NCBI RefSeq assembly: GCF_040358985.1
Contig: NZ_CP132932.1
Coordinates: forward strand, 1-64,000
Length of the DNA stretch: 64,000 nucleotides
Reading direction: 5' to 3'
DNA from: Tunturibacter empetritectus
GTDB lineage: Bacteria; Acidobacteriota; Terriglobia; Terriglobales; Acidobacteriaceae
A model generated the notes under the pieces. The model was not told where the DNA came from and made no database searches. It was given only the letters and a program-made list of their open reading frames with translations. Position numbers and translations under genes: made by a program. Of this stretch, positions 47,428-57,425 are shown in pieces; the stretch's first letter is position 1; each line of letters opens with the position of its first letter.

Positions 47428-47691
47428 GACCAATAATGATCGGAATAGTGCTTTGCGTGGATCGTCCTGAACCCCAACCACTTCAGGGTCTATGTGCATG
47501 CTGAAAGTACCAACAAAGATTCGGTATTGTCTTATTACCGGCAGTTGCTCCGAGTTCAAAAATTAAAGAAGGTGCTTATCTTCGGCGCGTAAAGAGATAT
47601 ATCGGAACAGTACGCCAATGTCTACGCCTACGTGCGTGCCGATGATACCGAACAGGTCATCGTTGTATTGAACTTTTCAGACGAGGCGTAG
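47428..47691 (+). pseudogene. C-terminal relic of a GH13 alpha-glucosidase
   Basis: From 47455 one frame reads AWIVLNPNHFRVYVHAEST, then NKDSVLSYYRQLLRVQKLKK and VLIFGA before TAA. The next in-phase stretch reads SEQYANVYAYVRADDTEQVI and VVLNFSDEA to TAG 47691. This is the end of the catalytic domain and the start of the beta-sheet C-domain of oligo-1,6-glucosidase or trehalose-synthase-type GH13 enzymes (compare PWI.LNPN and DSVL.YYR.L). Just upstream, SDQ and several stops take the place of the QWDD..NAGF motif. The catalytic barrel is absent, so it is a remnant only. Confidence 0.75.
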
Positions 47692-47768
47692 ATTTGAAGT
47701 TGCCACACGATATCGTGGTAAAGCATACCAATATTTCGAATGTGTCAGTGTCAGCGCGGAGCGGGAAC

Positions 47769-49085
47769 TCAAAAAATAAACCGCATCCTTGCGCTGGGCA
47801 GAACGCTCGTGTAAGGCTTCACCGAATACGTCGGATGGATCGACACCTGGAGGTCAGGCCCCATTTCAATGCTGTTTGTAAGTCGAAGTCGATAGAAGGT
47901 CTCAAAAAGACTCTCGTGGTGTCTGCCGGTGTGGTTTGGCTCCATGTAATTCATCGCAGCGCCGAACATATCTCCGCGCCGTCCGAATGGTTTTATATTT
48001 GTAATACCAAGCGAGCCTGCTCCCTTAATCAGTCCTCCCGTGTCTGTTGCAAAGCCAACTCGTCCAAAAGGTGTCAAGCCGTTGCGGTATTCGCGGTCGA
48101 AACCAAAAGCAACCCCATGACCGCTTCCAAGATCTTTCGTATCGTCATGCCAAAAAGCGAGACGCAGGCTTTGAAAGCCACTTCCAGGCTTACCTTTGAA
48201 CCAGCCCAACTCAGTAGCTTCGAAATATTTCTTATCTACTAACGTCGCAATGCCATCTTGTGCTCCCCCCACTGTATCCACAGCCACACTATGCAGGTAA
48301 AGGTGCGAAGTGAACTGATACTCCACCGCCGCACCACCTGCAAACGCACCAAGATAAGGGACTGTGAGGTTTCCGCTATCCACACCATTTAGGAACTGCG
48401 TCGTCTCATCGCCGTTATACAGACTCAGCCCGATGTGTTGATTTGGATGTACCTTGCCAACGTAGATCGAAAGTCGCTTACGAAGAAAATCCTGTCTCAA
48501 GTAGAAAATGTTAAGTGTGATTGGCCGCTGCTCTCCCCCGCCCTGCAGCGAGTTCAAGAATACTCCGGAACCCATTTTGTCGCTCAAATTGAACTGCTGA
48601 CTGATTTCAATATTCGTGCCGGAACGTATCAGCAGTCCAATCGACGCGCTCGTACTCTCGCGGTCATACACCGCCAGGTTTCCGTTGAAATCGAGCCGTC
48701 CACTCGCCTGGTTGTGCCGCACGCCAAGTGGGGTATCCGTCGCATATTGGTTGATGATGGTGTATGTAGCATCCAGCCGCAAGCGTGCGGCCTTCTCCAG
48801 CCAACTCACACCTTTATCGCTCGGTCGTGTGATGAATCCGAAGAGATCGCCCTTCAAAAGCGGATCTGCTGGGACATACGCCAGCGCCGCCTCCACTGTG
48901 TCCAACTCCTGCATCAAGCCCGGTGACATTTTCAAGACAGGCGGCATCGCATGCGGTTCCATCTGGCTCGTTCTGGTACTGTCTCCAGTAATGCCGCTCG
49001 ATGCCGTGCTCTGAGCCGCAAGGACAGCAGGTGCTTCTACCACAGCCACCAGAACCGTCCCTAATACAAGCTTGGTCATCTTCAT
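47769..49085 (-). CDS. OprB-type carbohydrate porin
   Basis: 438 residues, signal peptide 1-23 (MKMTKLVLGTVLVAVVEAPA), then barrel strands typical of carbohydrate-selective porins: RLDATYTIINQYATDTPLG, GRLDFNGNLAVYD, LSIYVGKVHPNQHIGLSLYN, GFDREYRNGLTPFGRVGFAT. It ends SARMRFIF with the C-terminal Phe required for barrel assembly. Outer membrane, sugar diffusion. AAGGAAT precedes the ATG. A dyad element lies 165 bp upstream. It is next to a lost GH13 glucosidase, in keeping with sugar use. Confidence 0.87.
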   Translation of the reverse strand: MKMTKLVLGTVLVAVVEAPAVLAAQSTASSGITGDSTRTSQMEPHAMPPVLKMSPGLMQELDTVEAALAYVPADPLLKGDLFGFITRPSDKGVSWLEKAARLRLDATYTIINQYATDTPLGVRHNQASGRLDFNGNLAVYDRESTSASIGLLIRSGTNIEISQQFNLSDKMGSGVFLNSLQGGGEQRPITLNIFYLRQDFLRKRLSIYVGKVHPNQHIGLSLYNGDETTQFLNGVDSGNLTVPYLGAFAGGAAVEYQFTSHLYLHSVAVDTVGGAQDGIATLVDKKYFEATELGWFKGKPGSGFQSLRLAFWHDDTKDLGSGHGVAFGFDREYRNGLTPFGRVGFATDTGGLIKGAGSLGITNIKPFGRRGDMFGAAMNYMEPNHTGRHHESLFETFYRLRLTNSIEMGPDLQVSIHPTYSVKPYTSVLPSARMRFIF

Positions 49086-49623
49086 TTGATTCCTTTAGAG
49101 GAACCCAAACTGTAGATGTGGAGTTGTTCGGGCAACTCTCGAGAGTTGGTTTACGTGCGAAGAAGCAATCATCGCGGTAACGTGAGTGATTCAGCAGGAA
49201 CGAGATCGCTTGCGTATAGAATGATTTTTGCAAATGACGGGGATTCCGAACCTGTAGAAAAGAGGAGGTGACTACCCCACAAAATCGCCAGCTGAGTTCC
49301 GGTATTCCAGAGGTGGTAGACAGTCCGGTCAGTGTTCCAGGCTTGAATGCATACGAGTCTATTGCCCGTCAACAGCCAAAGGATCGCTCCGATTTCTCTT
49401 TTCTTAGTTACGCCATCTAAAGACGAAGCCTCGCACCTCAAGAATCAGAAGCTCGAAATTGGAGTTCCGACTGCCGCAAGCAAACGGGGACGCCAATTGC
49501 CGCGCGACTTGTGAATACGGAAGTGGGTCCGTCCTTGCCTAGGCGCTCGGCCTCCACGGCGAGCCCAATGAATTGCAGAAGAGTGTCAGACGCCGACTGC
49601 GTTTGTGAGTGCGGGGATGGTGT
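49086..49623. other. Intergenic stretch with one dyad element
   Basis: 538 bp between the OprB start and the end of the M61 relic. The only feature seen is the dyad copy at 49251. Confidence 0.45.
49251..49268. promoter_or_regulatory. Recurrent dyad element, copy 13
   Basis: CCTGTA-GAAAAG-AGGAGG, 165 bp upstream of the OprB gene. The left half is an exact consensus; the right half is poor. Confidence 0.4.
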
Positions 49624-51403
49624 CTAATAGCCGAGCCAAAGGAGGCTTATTTCTTTCACACAAGAGTAAGTTCGGTGGTCTGGCTCGGCTGGAAACTCAC
49701 TCTTTTCCATTAGCCTCATCAGCGCATCGCTGGCTGACCCATTGATATGCTTCCACCGTCTCGCCGCGTGGCACATACCTAATCTCCAGTGAACTCCCGT
49801 CCCGCACAGCTTTAGCGTCAGAACACCATCCTGCTGGGCTTGTATCTGATCCTGTGGCACAGGCTGGGTAATCTCATCGCCATTCCGCCCGCCCGCAACC
49901 TCCGCTGCCGAACCCGGAATCAACCCACGCACCACGCGCTTAGGTTCGACGAGCACCCTGGGCTCGAAATCCAGCTGATACCGCCGCATCGGTTCGGTGA
50001 TTCTCGTAAAGCAAGGGCCAAAGTCCTGTGGGCGGGGCAGCACTACAGCCCCATCCAGCATAGCCTCGAACTCCGCCTTCCCCTTTTCTCCAAGGTGCGA
50101 CCGAAGCAGTTCGACCCACGCAGCCTGATCAGCTAGCAGACTGTGTCGGCGGCGATCGACCATTGCGAGCAGAAGATCGTCGAGCGACTGCTTCCCGTTC
50201 GAAGCGGCACGCAACTCGCCATCGAGAACCGCAAAGTACATTGACCCGCGGTCATACGGCGGCACGCGAAGGCGTGTATCCGCCTAGAAGTTCGGCGCTA
50301 TCTCGCTGTTCGGGGTGTGGATCATGACGTCGGTGTAATAGCGTCCCGCAGTGCTGTTCAAGTCGGCAAGAAACTCTGACGAAGTAACTTGTCCGGCCCG
50401 CAGACGCGCGTAGTAAACTGACGATCCCTCGGAATACCATGACCCGTCCGTGCCTCCGGAATCCAACTGACCGACAAAGGTATGCAGCATCTCATGCGCA
50501 AGTGTGATCTTCAGTTGACCCCAATCGGTCGTGGGTTCAAAAGTGCTCACGAACGACGTGCTTCCGAGACTGACGCCACCGCCGGCATTTACCAGGTTCT
50601 CGCGTATGAAGACACCGTAGGGCACAGTGTTGAGCCGCTTGAAGAACGACTCGTAGAACCGATAGAGATTCTTCTCAGATTCCATCACAGGTTGAAGATT
50701 GAACGGAGGGTTGCCATACCACGCCTCAAAGAAGCCGGTTGGTGCAGGCACTGCCGGATACAAATGCACATCGCCGCCCATGAAAAAGCTTGCCCCCAAT
50801 CCCTCTGAAGGCGTCTTGGTGACGGCACATCGCCAGGCCCCATACTCGTGACGCCAATAGCATCTGCCCTAATCCGTTTAAGTCCCGAGAACCGACAAAA
50901 GACATGGTCGATCATCCTCCTGCAGCATGAGGAACGTCTTTTCCTGGCCGGAAAACGATGCATGGTCCGAACGCAACTCCAGCGGCGGTGCTGCTCCGCG
51001 CGGTGCAAGCGCCGTGGAGATGGGAGCATGATAATGAACGACGACTTACCCTTGCCGTGGCTCGTGTCGCTTGCCAGTGACGATAAACAGTCTTCGCGCT
51101 TTCAGCATCGTCATGGAATGTCAGCGGCAAAACGCCCTTTGTATCGCTTGCAGACAACTCCTATAAGGTCGTCGCATCCGTCTCCACGTTTCCACGACCA
51201 GCGGCATCCGCAGTAGGGATTGTCCTTGCGCTACATGGGGCCCCATCAAGTACCACAGAAACATCTACGCATGGTACCTGCTTCGCAGCATCAGGCACGC
51301 ATGAACGCAACGACACCGTAAACGCGTCGACGGCGCCAAGACAACGTGGAATGCCAGGCAGAAGAAGCACAAAACCCACTAGCAGAAGTCTGATCGGAGC
51401 CAT
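49624..51403 (-). pseudogene. Broken M61-family aminopeptidase
   Basis: It starts with the signal peptide MAPIRLLLVGFVLLLPGI at 51403. The N-domain is scattered over frames (VVVHYHAPISTALAPRG; SGQEKTFLMLQEDD; GVTSMGPGDV). The catalytic part at 50799-50284 is in one frame with zinc motif HEMLHTF and YSEGSSVYYARL. An in-frame TAG at 50284-50286 follows APNF, where family members have a Trp. The same frame then continues ADTRLRVPPYDRGSMYF to the PDZ-like C-terminus ending at 49624. At least two frameshifts plus one nonsense change. An intact paralogue is at 61509. Confidence 0.83.
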
Positions 51404-51754
51404 ATGAGAAAACTTCGTCTTGCTAACTTATCAACCACTTTTCTGAAGAAATCTCAGATACATGCACGATTCTCTTCGTCATTGATCGGAATCAATGGCG
51501 ACAAATCGACAGTGCTAAAAGAATCTTCCGCCTATCACACACCTGACTTCAAAGATGTAACCGAAGAGGCAATCAATAGCAGAGCGATGTTGCCTCTTCC
51601 TGGCGGAGTTCTCCGATTTAGCCTTTCGGTCAAACGCAATTTTGTACTTCAACCTGCAAAAACTGTTAGGGAACACTCTCCCGTGTATGCAGGTGTAAAG
51701 CATTTCTCGTCTGTTGTGTAGTTGTGTATTCGGTTTCGGGCAGTCAAGATAGCG
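51404..51754. other. Intergenic stretch with one weak dyad element
   Basis: 351 bp. A 105-codon plus-strand frame here has no family resemblance and covers the dyad at 51653; I do not accept it as a gene. Confidence 0.4.
51653..51670. promoter_or_regulatory. Recurrent dyad element, copy 14 (weak)
   Basis: CCTGCA-AAAACT-GTTAGG, 249 bp upstream of the broken M61 gene; degenerate and distant. Confidence 0.3.
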
Positions 51755-54700
51755 TTAGAAATCGATCTTCGCAGGCAGCTGTCCAAACCGCCGCTCTTCG
51801 CTGGTCGCGCCGTTAACTCCACCCTTCGAAGCCAGTATTTCTGGATTAGAAGAATAGTAGCTGGCTGCATTCGCTAGCCCCTGTTGAACATAGAGATTGT
51901 GGTGGTTCAGCAGATCGAAGCCTTCTGCTCGCAACTCAATGCTGGCTTCTTTCCAAATATAGAATCTCTTGCTTACGGCCAGGTCGAGGTTCCACGCTCC
52001 AGGCCCAACGAATGAGTTCCGCTCTGGCGCGTAAGTTGGAAAGATCCAGTTTGAGTAGCCGCCCAATGCCTGATTCACGCTTCGTTCACCTGTTGGCAGG
52101 CTTGGTGTGAGGTAGTACTGATTGGTACCTACATTTACTTGTCCCTTTGACTACGTATACTTCCAACGAGAAATAGGGGTCGAAGGAACATAGCGCGCAA
52201 CATTGAAAAATGTGCCGTCATTGTTCGTCGAGTCGTAATATGTGAAAGATGAGCCGGTCCGTGCCGTGTAGATGCCCGTTATCTCCCAGCTAGCCAGCAC
52301 CTGCCCCGCCAATCTGCGATCACTCTTGAGCCACGGCGTCTCGTAGATCGGCGCAATTACGAAACGTTGCCGCACATCCAGATCGCCGGTACCGCGGTCA
52401 TACCCCGGGTCGAATGGATTGGTATATCCAAGGTTAAATCCGTTGCCATTTGCATAGGTCTCCGAGAGGGTCGAACTCAAATCGTCGATCTGGTGACCCC
52501 ATGTGTAGTTTGCAGTCATCCCTAAGCCCGTCCGATGCAGGTCCACGGTCTTGAATCGGAGGTTTGTCGCTTCATAGTAAGAATCGCCGCTCGAGCCACG
52601 GTTATTGATGTTCGAGTACGTCGCATTCAGTCGAGTAAGTCCAGCATAATTTGCGCCGGCGTCGGGATCACCCAGTAGATAATTTCCTGAGCCGAGGCCA
52701 TTGATGTTCTTGATGTCGTATAAGTGGGTACCACGTGCTCCCAGGTACTCCACGGCGACTATCGTGTTTTGAGCAACTTGCTGCTCGACAGCAAGACTCC
52801 AGAATTGGGTCTGTGGCGTTCTAATATTCTGCGAGACGTTTCGGAGACTCGTGCTCGGGAGTGTCACAGGACCTATCGAATTTCCTAACGCTCCCAGGTT
52901 CGTTGAAGTCACCTGAACCTTGTTCTGAACAATCACGCCATAGTTGGGCGGATTCTGGATGACGTTGTACGTCACATTGCCGAAGTTTCTCTCATAACTA
53001 ACTCCGTAACCGCCACGGACCGAGGTTCTGCCATTAGCCAAAAGATCGAAGGCGAACCCAACCCGCGGACTCACCGTGCCATAGCTGGGCTTCCATAATT
53101 CGTGGATCGGACTCTGCGGAGCCATGTAGACCGTGCCGTCTCTTATCTGTTGTAGCAGTCCCGCACCCAACCCCCAATAGAAGTTCGAGTCAAGATTCTG
53201 CTTGTTGTTGTGTTGCACGCCGAAATACTCGTATCGCACGCCGTAGTTCACTGTCAGCTTCGAAGTCGCACGCCAGCCATCTTGCCCGTACACAGCCCAA
53301 TCATGAAATCGGTCACTGCGCGCAAAGTTCGGCTGCGTTGCGGGCGTCGTAATCATTTGTCCCGGATAAGCTCCTTCCGGATTAATTGCAGTGGAGAACG
53401 TTCCTAATACGCCTGAAAACAGTCCTGGATATCCGGTTGTGTCACCGGTGACAGAGCCGGCCAGTTGCTCCGTCGCCTGCGCATACGCACCAAAAGACCT
53501 ATTCTCCTGGATATAGAGTACCTGCGAGCCGAACTGGAGCGAATGCGCCTTCTTGATCCAGTTCACATCCTGATTCCACTGAATCGCATTCTGCGGTCCG
53601 CCATACGGCAGGCTGAAGCCCGTGCCAGGAAACGCTACATTTACACCACCGATATTTGCGCTCGCACCCAGAAACAGATCTGGCGTCGTCACAGCAATGG
53701 GCTTTGAGTTGTTATTCAGGTTTATCCTACTGAACGCCACGTGCCCGTTCGTTACAAGCGACGCCGAGAAGGTGTGTGTGACACCGGCCAGAGCGGAGTA
53801 GTCTCTCTGAGTTGCACCCACATCATAGTTTGAGTATGGGGTATAGGCCGTTGTTCCTGGAGGCTGCGACTGGCGATACGTGATATAGCGCCCGAACCAC
53901 GCTGTCTTATTCGAGAAGTTGTAATCCCCGCGCAAAGTGACGTTATACGAGCTTTCTGGGACTCCCCCGCCTGCATCCTGAGGGACGTTGTAATTCACTA
54001 AGCTTAGCGCAGGAGTTGATGATGGGACGCCAGGAAACAATGGTGAAGGATTGGAATTGCTCGGATTTGACGCAGCGCCAGCCTGTGCGTTTGTTAGCGT
54101 GTTCGCAAAGGCGAACGTTTGGCCATACTGTGTCAAAAACGACTGCACTGTCGGTGCCAGGTAGCTCTGCACCTGCGGCGTCAGAATATATGCTTGGACG
54201 TTTGCATCGCTTCGAACGCGTAAGCACTCTGTGCCCGCAGCTACGAACAGCTTGTCCTTCACAACAGGCCCGCTCGCAAAAAAGCCGAATTGGTTTCGCG
54301 TTTATCCACCTTTAGGTTGCCCACTCAGATCACCGGTCACACTGTTGGCCGTATACGCTGCGAGACGGTTGAATTCTGTCAGCGTACCGTGAAACCTATT
54401 GGTGCCGCTTGTGGTCACTACATTCACAACTCCGCCAGACGCGCGACCATACTGAGGCTCAAAATTGCTTGTCGTCATGCGTACCTCGGCGATCGAGTCG
54501 ATCGGGACCTGGATGCCTACGACATCACCAAACAACTCCGTGTTCTCAATCCCGTCCAGCAGTATCTCGGTGCCACTCGAACGTTGTCCATTAATCGAAT
54601 AGCCGACACCGAGATTGGCTGAATTCTCCGCATGGCCCTGCGCCGCATCGCCGTTTGAGATATTGCCGGAGATCGCGACAAAGTCGTACACATTCCGAGT

Positions 54701-55141
54701 CAGGCTCGGCAATTCGCTTACCTGCTGCGGGCTGATGATCTCTGAGATTTCTAGTGAATCCGTATTTACCTGAGATCCACCCAGCGACTCCACCTCAACT
54801 GTCTGAGTGACACCCACGGCTGAAAGTTTTGCATCGAGGGGTGCATGGCCACCCACCGTTACTTCAACCTCGGCTTTCAGTACCGCGAATCCATCTGCTG
54901 TTACAGACACCTCATACACGGAGGCAGTGAGATTTTCCATCTGGTAGGTGCCATTGGGAGCCGTCTTCACGGTGCGAGCAGCGTTCGTGCCGGCATTGAC
55001 GGCCGTCACCGTCGCCTCGGCAATTGCCGCACCCGTTGTATCCGTCACTATGCCAGAAAGAACGCCAGCATCAGCTTGGCTGAATGCGGTTCCCACATTG
55101 ACTGTAATTATGAAGACCAATACAAGCAGGCGCTTCAACAC
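51755..55141 (-). pseudogene. Oar-type TonB-dependent receptor with two in-frame stops
   Basis: One frame of 1,129 codons from GTG 55141 (GGAGG five bases before) to 51755. Signal peptide MLKRLLVLVFIITVNVGTAF, carboxypeptidase-regulatory-like domain (GVLSGIVTDTTGAAIAEATV), plug with VGYSINGQRSSGTEILLDG, then a long Oar-type barrel ending RFGQLPAKIDF. TAA at 54302-54304 falls between QPKGG and TRNQFGFFASGP, at the start of the barrel. TAG at 52151-52153 falls after SRWKYT, near the C-terminus. No frameshift was found. It was an outer-membrane receptor for glycans or peptides; as written only the plug is made. Confidence 0.85.
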
Positions 55142-55263
55142 GGAGACCTCCTTGGTTATACAGAGGGAGATGCGCAAAACTCGGTATGAACTCGAGACGT
55201 CACGATGACCTCCAGGATTGAGAGTGTCGTATTCGCAAACGCACTAATCAAGTCCCAATGTCG

Positions 55264-55947
55264 TTATTGCGCGTTGGACGGCAATAGCCCGATGTGCGTG
55301 CTCGAAAAAACGTAGTCTGTACTCGAGGCAAGCTTCATATGGCAAGACGCGCATTGCTGCTGAGGCCGGATCGTGGCAGCCGCTTGATACATCGAGCCGT
55401 TTGATCGAAAGGCAAAGTAGCCCCAGTTGCCTGGCGCAGATGGAAAGCGTTTGCTGTCTTTCACCATCATTCCCAGTCCGATATAGCTGGCTTGGAAGAT
55501 GCCCGATCCAAACGATGTAAAACAGACAAAAGTGCTCTTATCGCAGTCCTTTCCAGTCTTGATAAGGCTGATCTCTTTCACGATCTGCGTGCCGTCCGGC
55601 CAGGCTCCGGTCCTTTTGAAAGAATCGAACGCGGCGGGGGTGATGTATGTGTCCATAACTTGCGGGGTCGTGATCTGGGAGCCGTCAAGAACACTGCGCC
55701 CATCAGGCTTGATTCGAGCTCCTACGTGTTCCCATTGTCTATAACCGTCAGGAAGGTGAAGACTTCCGTCCTCTTCGAAGACTGCAGAATGAATAGATAT
55801 CGTCGATTCCGATTGAGATGCGAGTACTTGATTCTTAGCCAAGCCTCCGGTGGTGGTAGTCACGACCGCCAGGACTGTAAGCACACCTAGCGCAAGTCCT
55901 ACCAGACGGAGACGAGTGACGGTCCTCAACAGCCTTGTATTGATCAT
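55264..55947 (-). CDS. Cytochrome P460-family protein
   Basis: 227 residues from ATG 55947, with AGGAG before it; the upstream in-frame extension overlaps a dyad element and is rejected. Signal/anchor segment at about 11-31, then the P460 domain with VMDTYITPAAFDSF, WPDGTQIVKEI and GNWGYFAF, and a single c-type heme site CASCH at residues 199-203 near the C-terminus. Periplasmic heme protein; characterised members oxidise hydroxylamine or bind NO. The role here is unknown. Confidence 0.88.
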   Translation of the reverse strand: MINTRLLRTVTRLRLVGLALGVLTVLAVVTTTTGGLAKNQVLASQSESTISIHSAVFEEDGSLHLPDGYRQWEHVGARIKPDGRSVLDGSQITTPQVMDTYITPAAFDSFKRTGAWPDGTQIVKEISLIKTGKDCDKSTFVCFTSFGSGIFQASYIGLGMMVKDSKRFPSAPGNWGYFAFRSNGSMYQAAATIRPQQQCASCHMKLASSTDYVFSSTHIGLLPSNAQ

Positions 55948-56061
55948 GGAAGACTCCTGTTCAATGCCTGTTTGATCCTTCATGCAGGCGGTTGAGGACC
56001 AACAATATCTATGATCGGCGTCTTCAGAGACGTCCGGCACCTTATAGAACATGGGCTTGCC

Positions 56062-56079
56062 CCTATATTTTTCTACAGG
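56062..56079. promoter_or_regulatory. Recurrent dyad element, copy 15
   Basis: CCTATA-TTTTTC-TACAGG, 114 bp upstream of the P460 start. The minus strand reads CCTGTAGAAAAATATAGG, the closest copy to a perfect dyad. Confidence 0.55.
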
Positions 56080-56171
56080 TTCTTCGTTTGTGTGGATAAC
56101 GCAATCGCGACCTATTAGCACGGGAACTGCACCCAGCAAAACAACTGCCAGTGCAGTTCCTATGAGAATTG

Positions 56172-56688
56172 CTACGCACTGCGAGTCGCTTCGAATAGAA
56201 ACCACCCACGCCGTTGGACCTGGTCGATCCAGTTCTCGAGAAGGCCGGCTGAAGCTATATCACCCGCTTCCTCACAGAGCGTGTGGACAGCGCGCATTCG
56301 CAAGACCAATGCTTTCTCTTCTTCATGAAGCTCGCTCAACATGTCGGCTGGGGTGACGAAGTCAACATCATTGTCGGCGACCCTTTGTAGACGAGCGATT
56401 TGTCCGATTGATCTTACGGTATTTCCACCGATCTGTTCTTCGTCTTCACATAGAGCGCGAAGGCATCAGCGAGAAGTGCTTTCATTGGCATGAGCGGCCT
56501 CATTTCCGCGACTACCATCTTTTGCTGGACGATCACACGGACCAGATCTTTGCGATGACTGACGATCTTGCCGAGTGTGTCCGAAAGCATTCATAGCAGA
56601 GGCGATCTCAGATATCGATTTGGAATCGATGTCGGACGGCGTATTCAATGGAAAGTTGCGGAGCGATCAATTCAGGCCTCTCTGGCAT
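56172..56688 (-). pseudogene. dps: Scrambled Dps (ferritin-like DNA-protection) gene
   Basis: On the minus strand: ATG 56686-56688 with AGGAAAG, MPERPELIAPQLS, then in another frame NTPSDIDSKSISEIASAMNA. Further on, LADAFALYVKTKN (about 56473-56435) joins directly to GGNTVRSIGQIARLQRVADN and the C-terminus ending LENWIDQ..WFLFEATRSA at 56172. The middle block, which carries the ferroxidase residues, is on the plus strand between them (about 56478-56596): FHWHERPHFRDYHLLLDDHT then DQIFAMTDDLAECVRK. The order is therefore head, inverted middle, second helix part, tail. TGCTTTC/GAAAGCA inverted repeats bound the inverted block. Non-functional. Confidence 0.85.
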
Positions 56689-57425
56689 GAGCTTTCCTTT
56701 CGTTTTTGGGGAAATAGGGACACACCTAACGACCGGCGATAGTTATATAGGACGTAACGATGACACGAAGAGTAGGACTACCCCGCAGCCTGAATAGCAG
56801 TCGTCAACTGCGGGATATCCGCTATGGAACTCAACGAGCCGGCAGTTCGGGGTGCGCAATCACTGGACAATTGATGATCAGACCAGAAGGATGCAAACCA
56901 CCGACAAGGGCTTTTGGATGGTGAGGAGTCGTCGCCTGTGGCGTTTTTGCTCATTGAAAGGATTCGATGGACTTTACCCTTCTGAATGGCCTTGGGTACC
57001 CACGCACTTACGAACCGGCGGCGGCTCAGTATTGGAGGGCAGATGGCTCAGATCGATCCCTCTGGGCTCCAATTCTACTCACAGACCAGAGACGGCCGTT
57101 GCAGGCGAAATAAGCCGCTACTTCATTTTGATAACTCTGCAGCTTGTAGTCGTCATACCCATCGAGTCCGCTCCCGCACCCAGGCGCTGCTTACAGACTG
57201 AATGATGTACGTCGTGTCCTAATCCGGGGCGTCGGGGAGTAAATGCCTTCCCTCAAATCAACTTGATTGGTCTAGGCCATCGCGGATACGCCGGCTAATC
57301 CTAAATCGGTTCTGGTGTGCCTCCGTCGCTTACTTATGACTCGCTCTCGCAGCTTCTTAGCCAACCCGACATATGCTTTCACCTCACACGCAAGGCTACC
57401 TCGCCGCTCCTCATCATGCTTGCCA
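56689..57425. other. Intergenic stretch without a recognised gene
   Basis: 737 bp. One 48-codon plus-strand frame (56967-57113, MDFTLLNGLGYPRTYEPAA) has AAAGGA before its ATG but no known family. Everything else looks non-coding. Given the relics on both sides, it may be old degraded sequence. Confidence 0.4.

Noticed and set aside
51404..51721. 105-codon plus-strand frame
   Set aside because: No ribosome site or family match; lies in a region of relics and covers a dyad copy.
190..56079. The dyad elements as LexA/SOS boxes (CTGT-N8-ACAG geometry)
   Set aside because: The spacing matches the proteobacterial SOS box, but many copies lack the right half, the spacer is a conserved A-tract, the sites lie far upstream of starts, and no DNA-repair gene is present.
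55948..56205. N-terminal extension of cytochrome P460 with a hydrophobic segment
   Set aside because: It covers a dyad element and lacks a ribosome site; ATG 55947 has AGGAG and its own signal segment.
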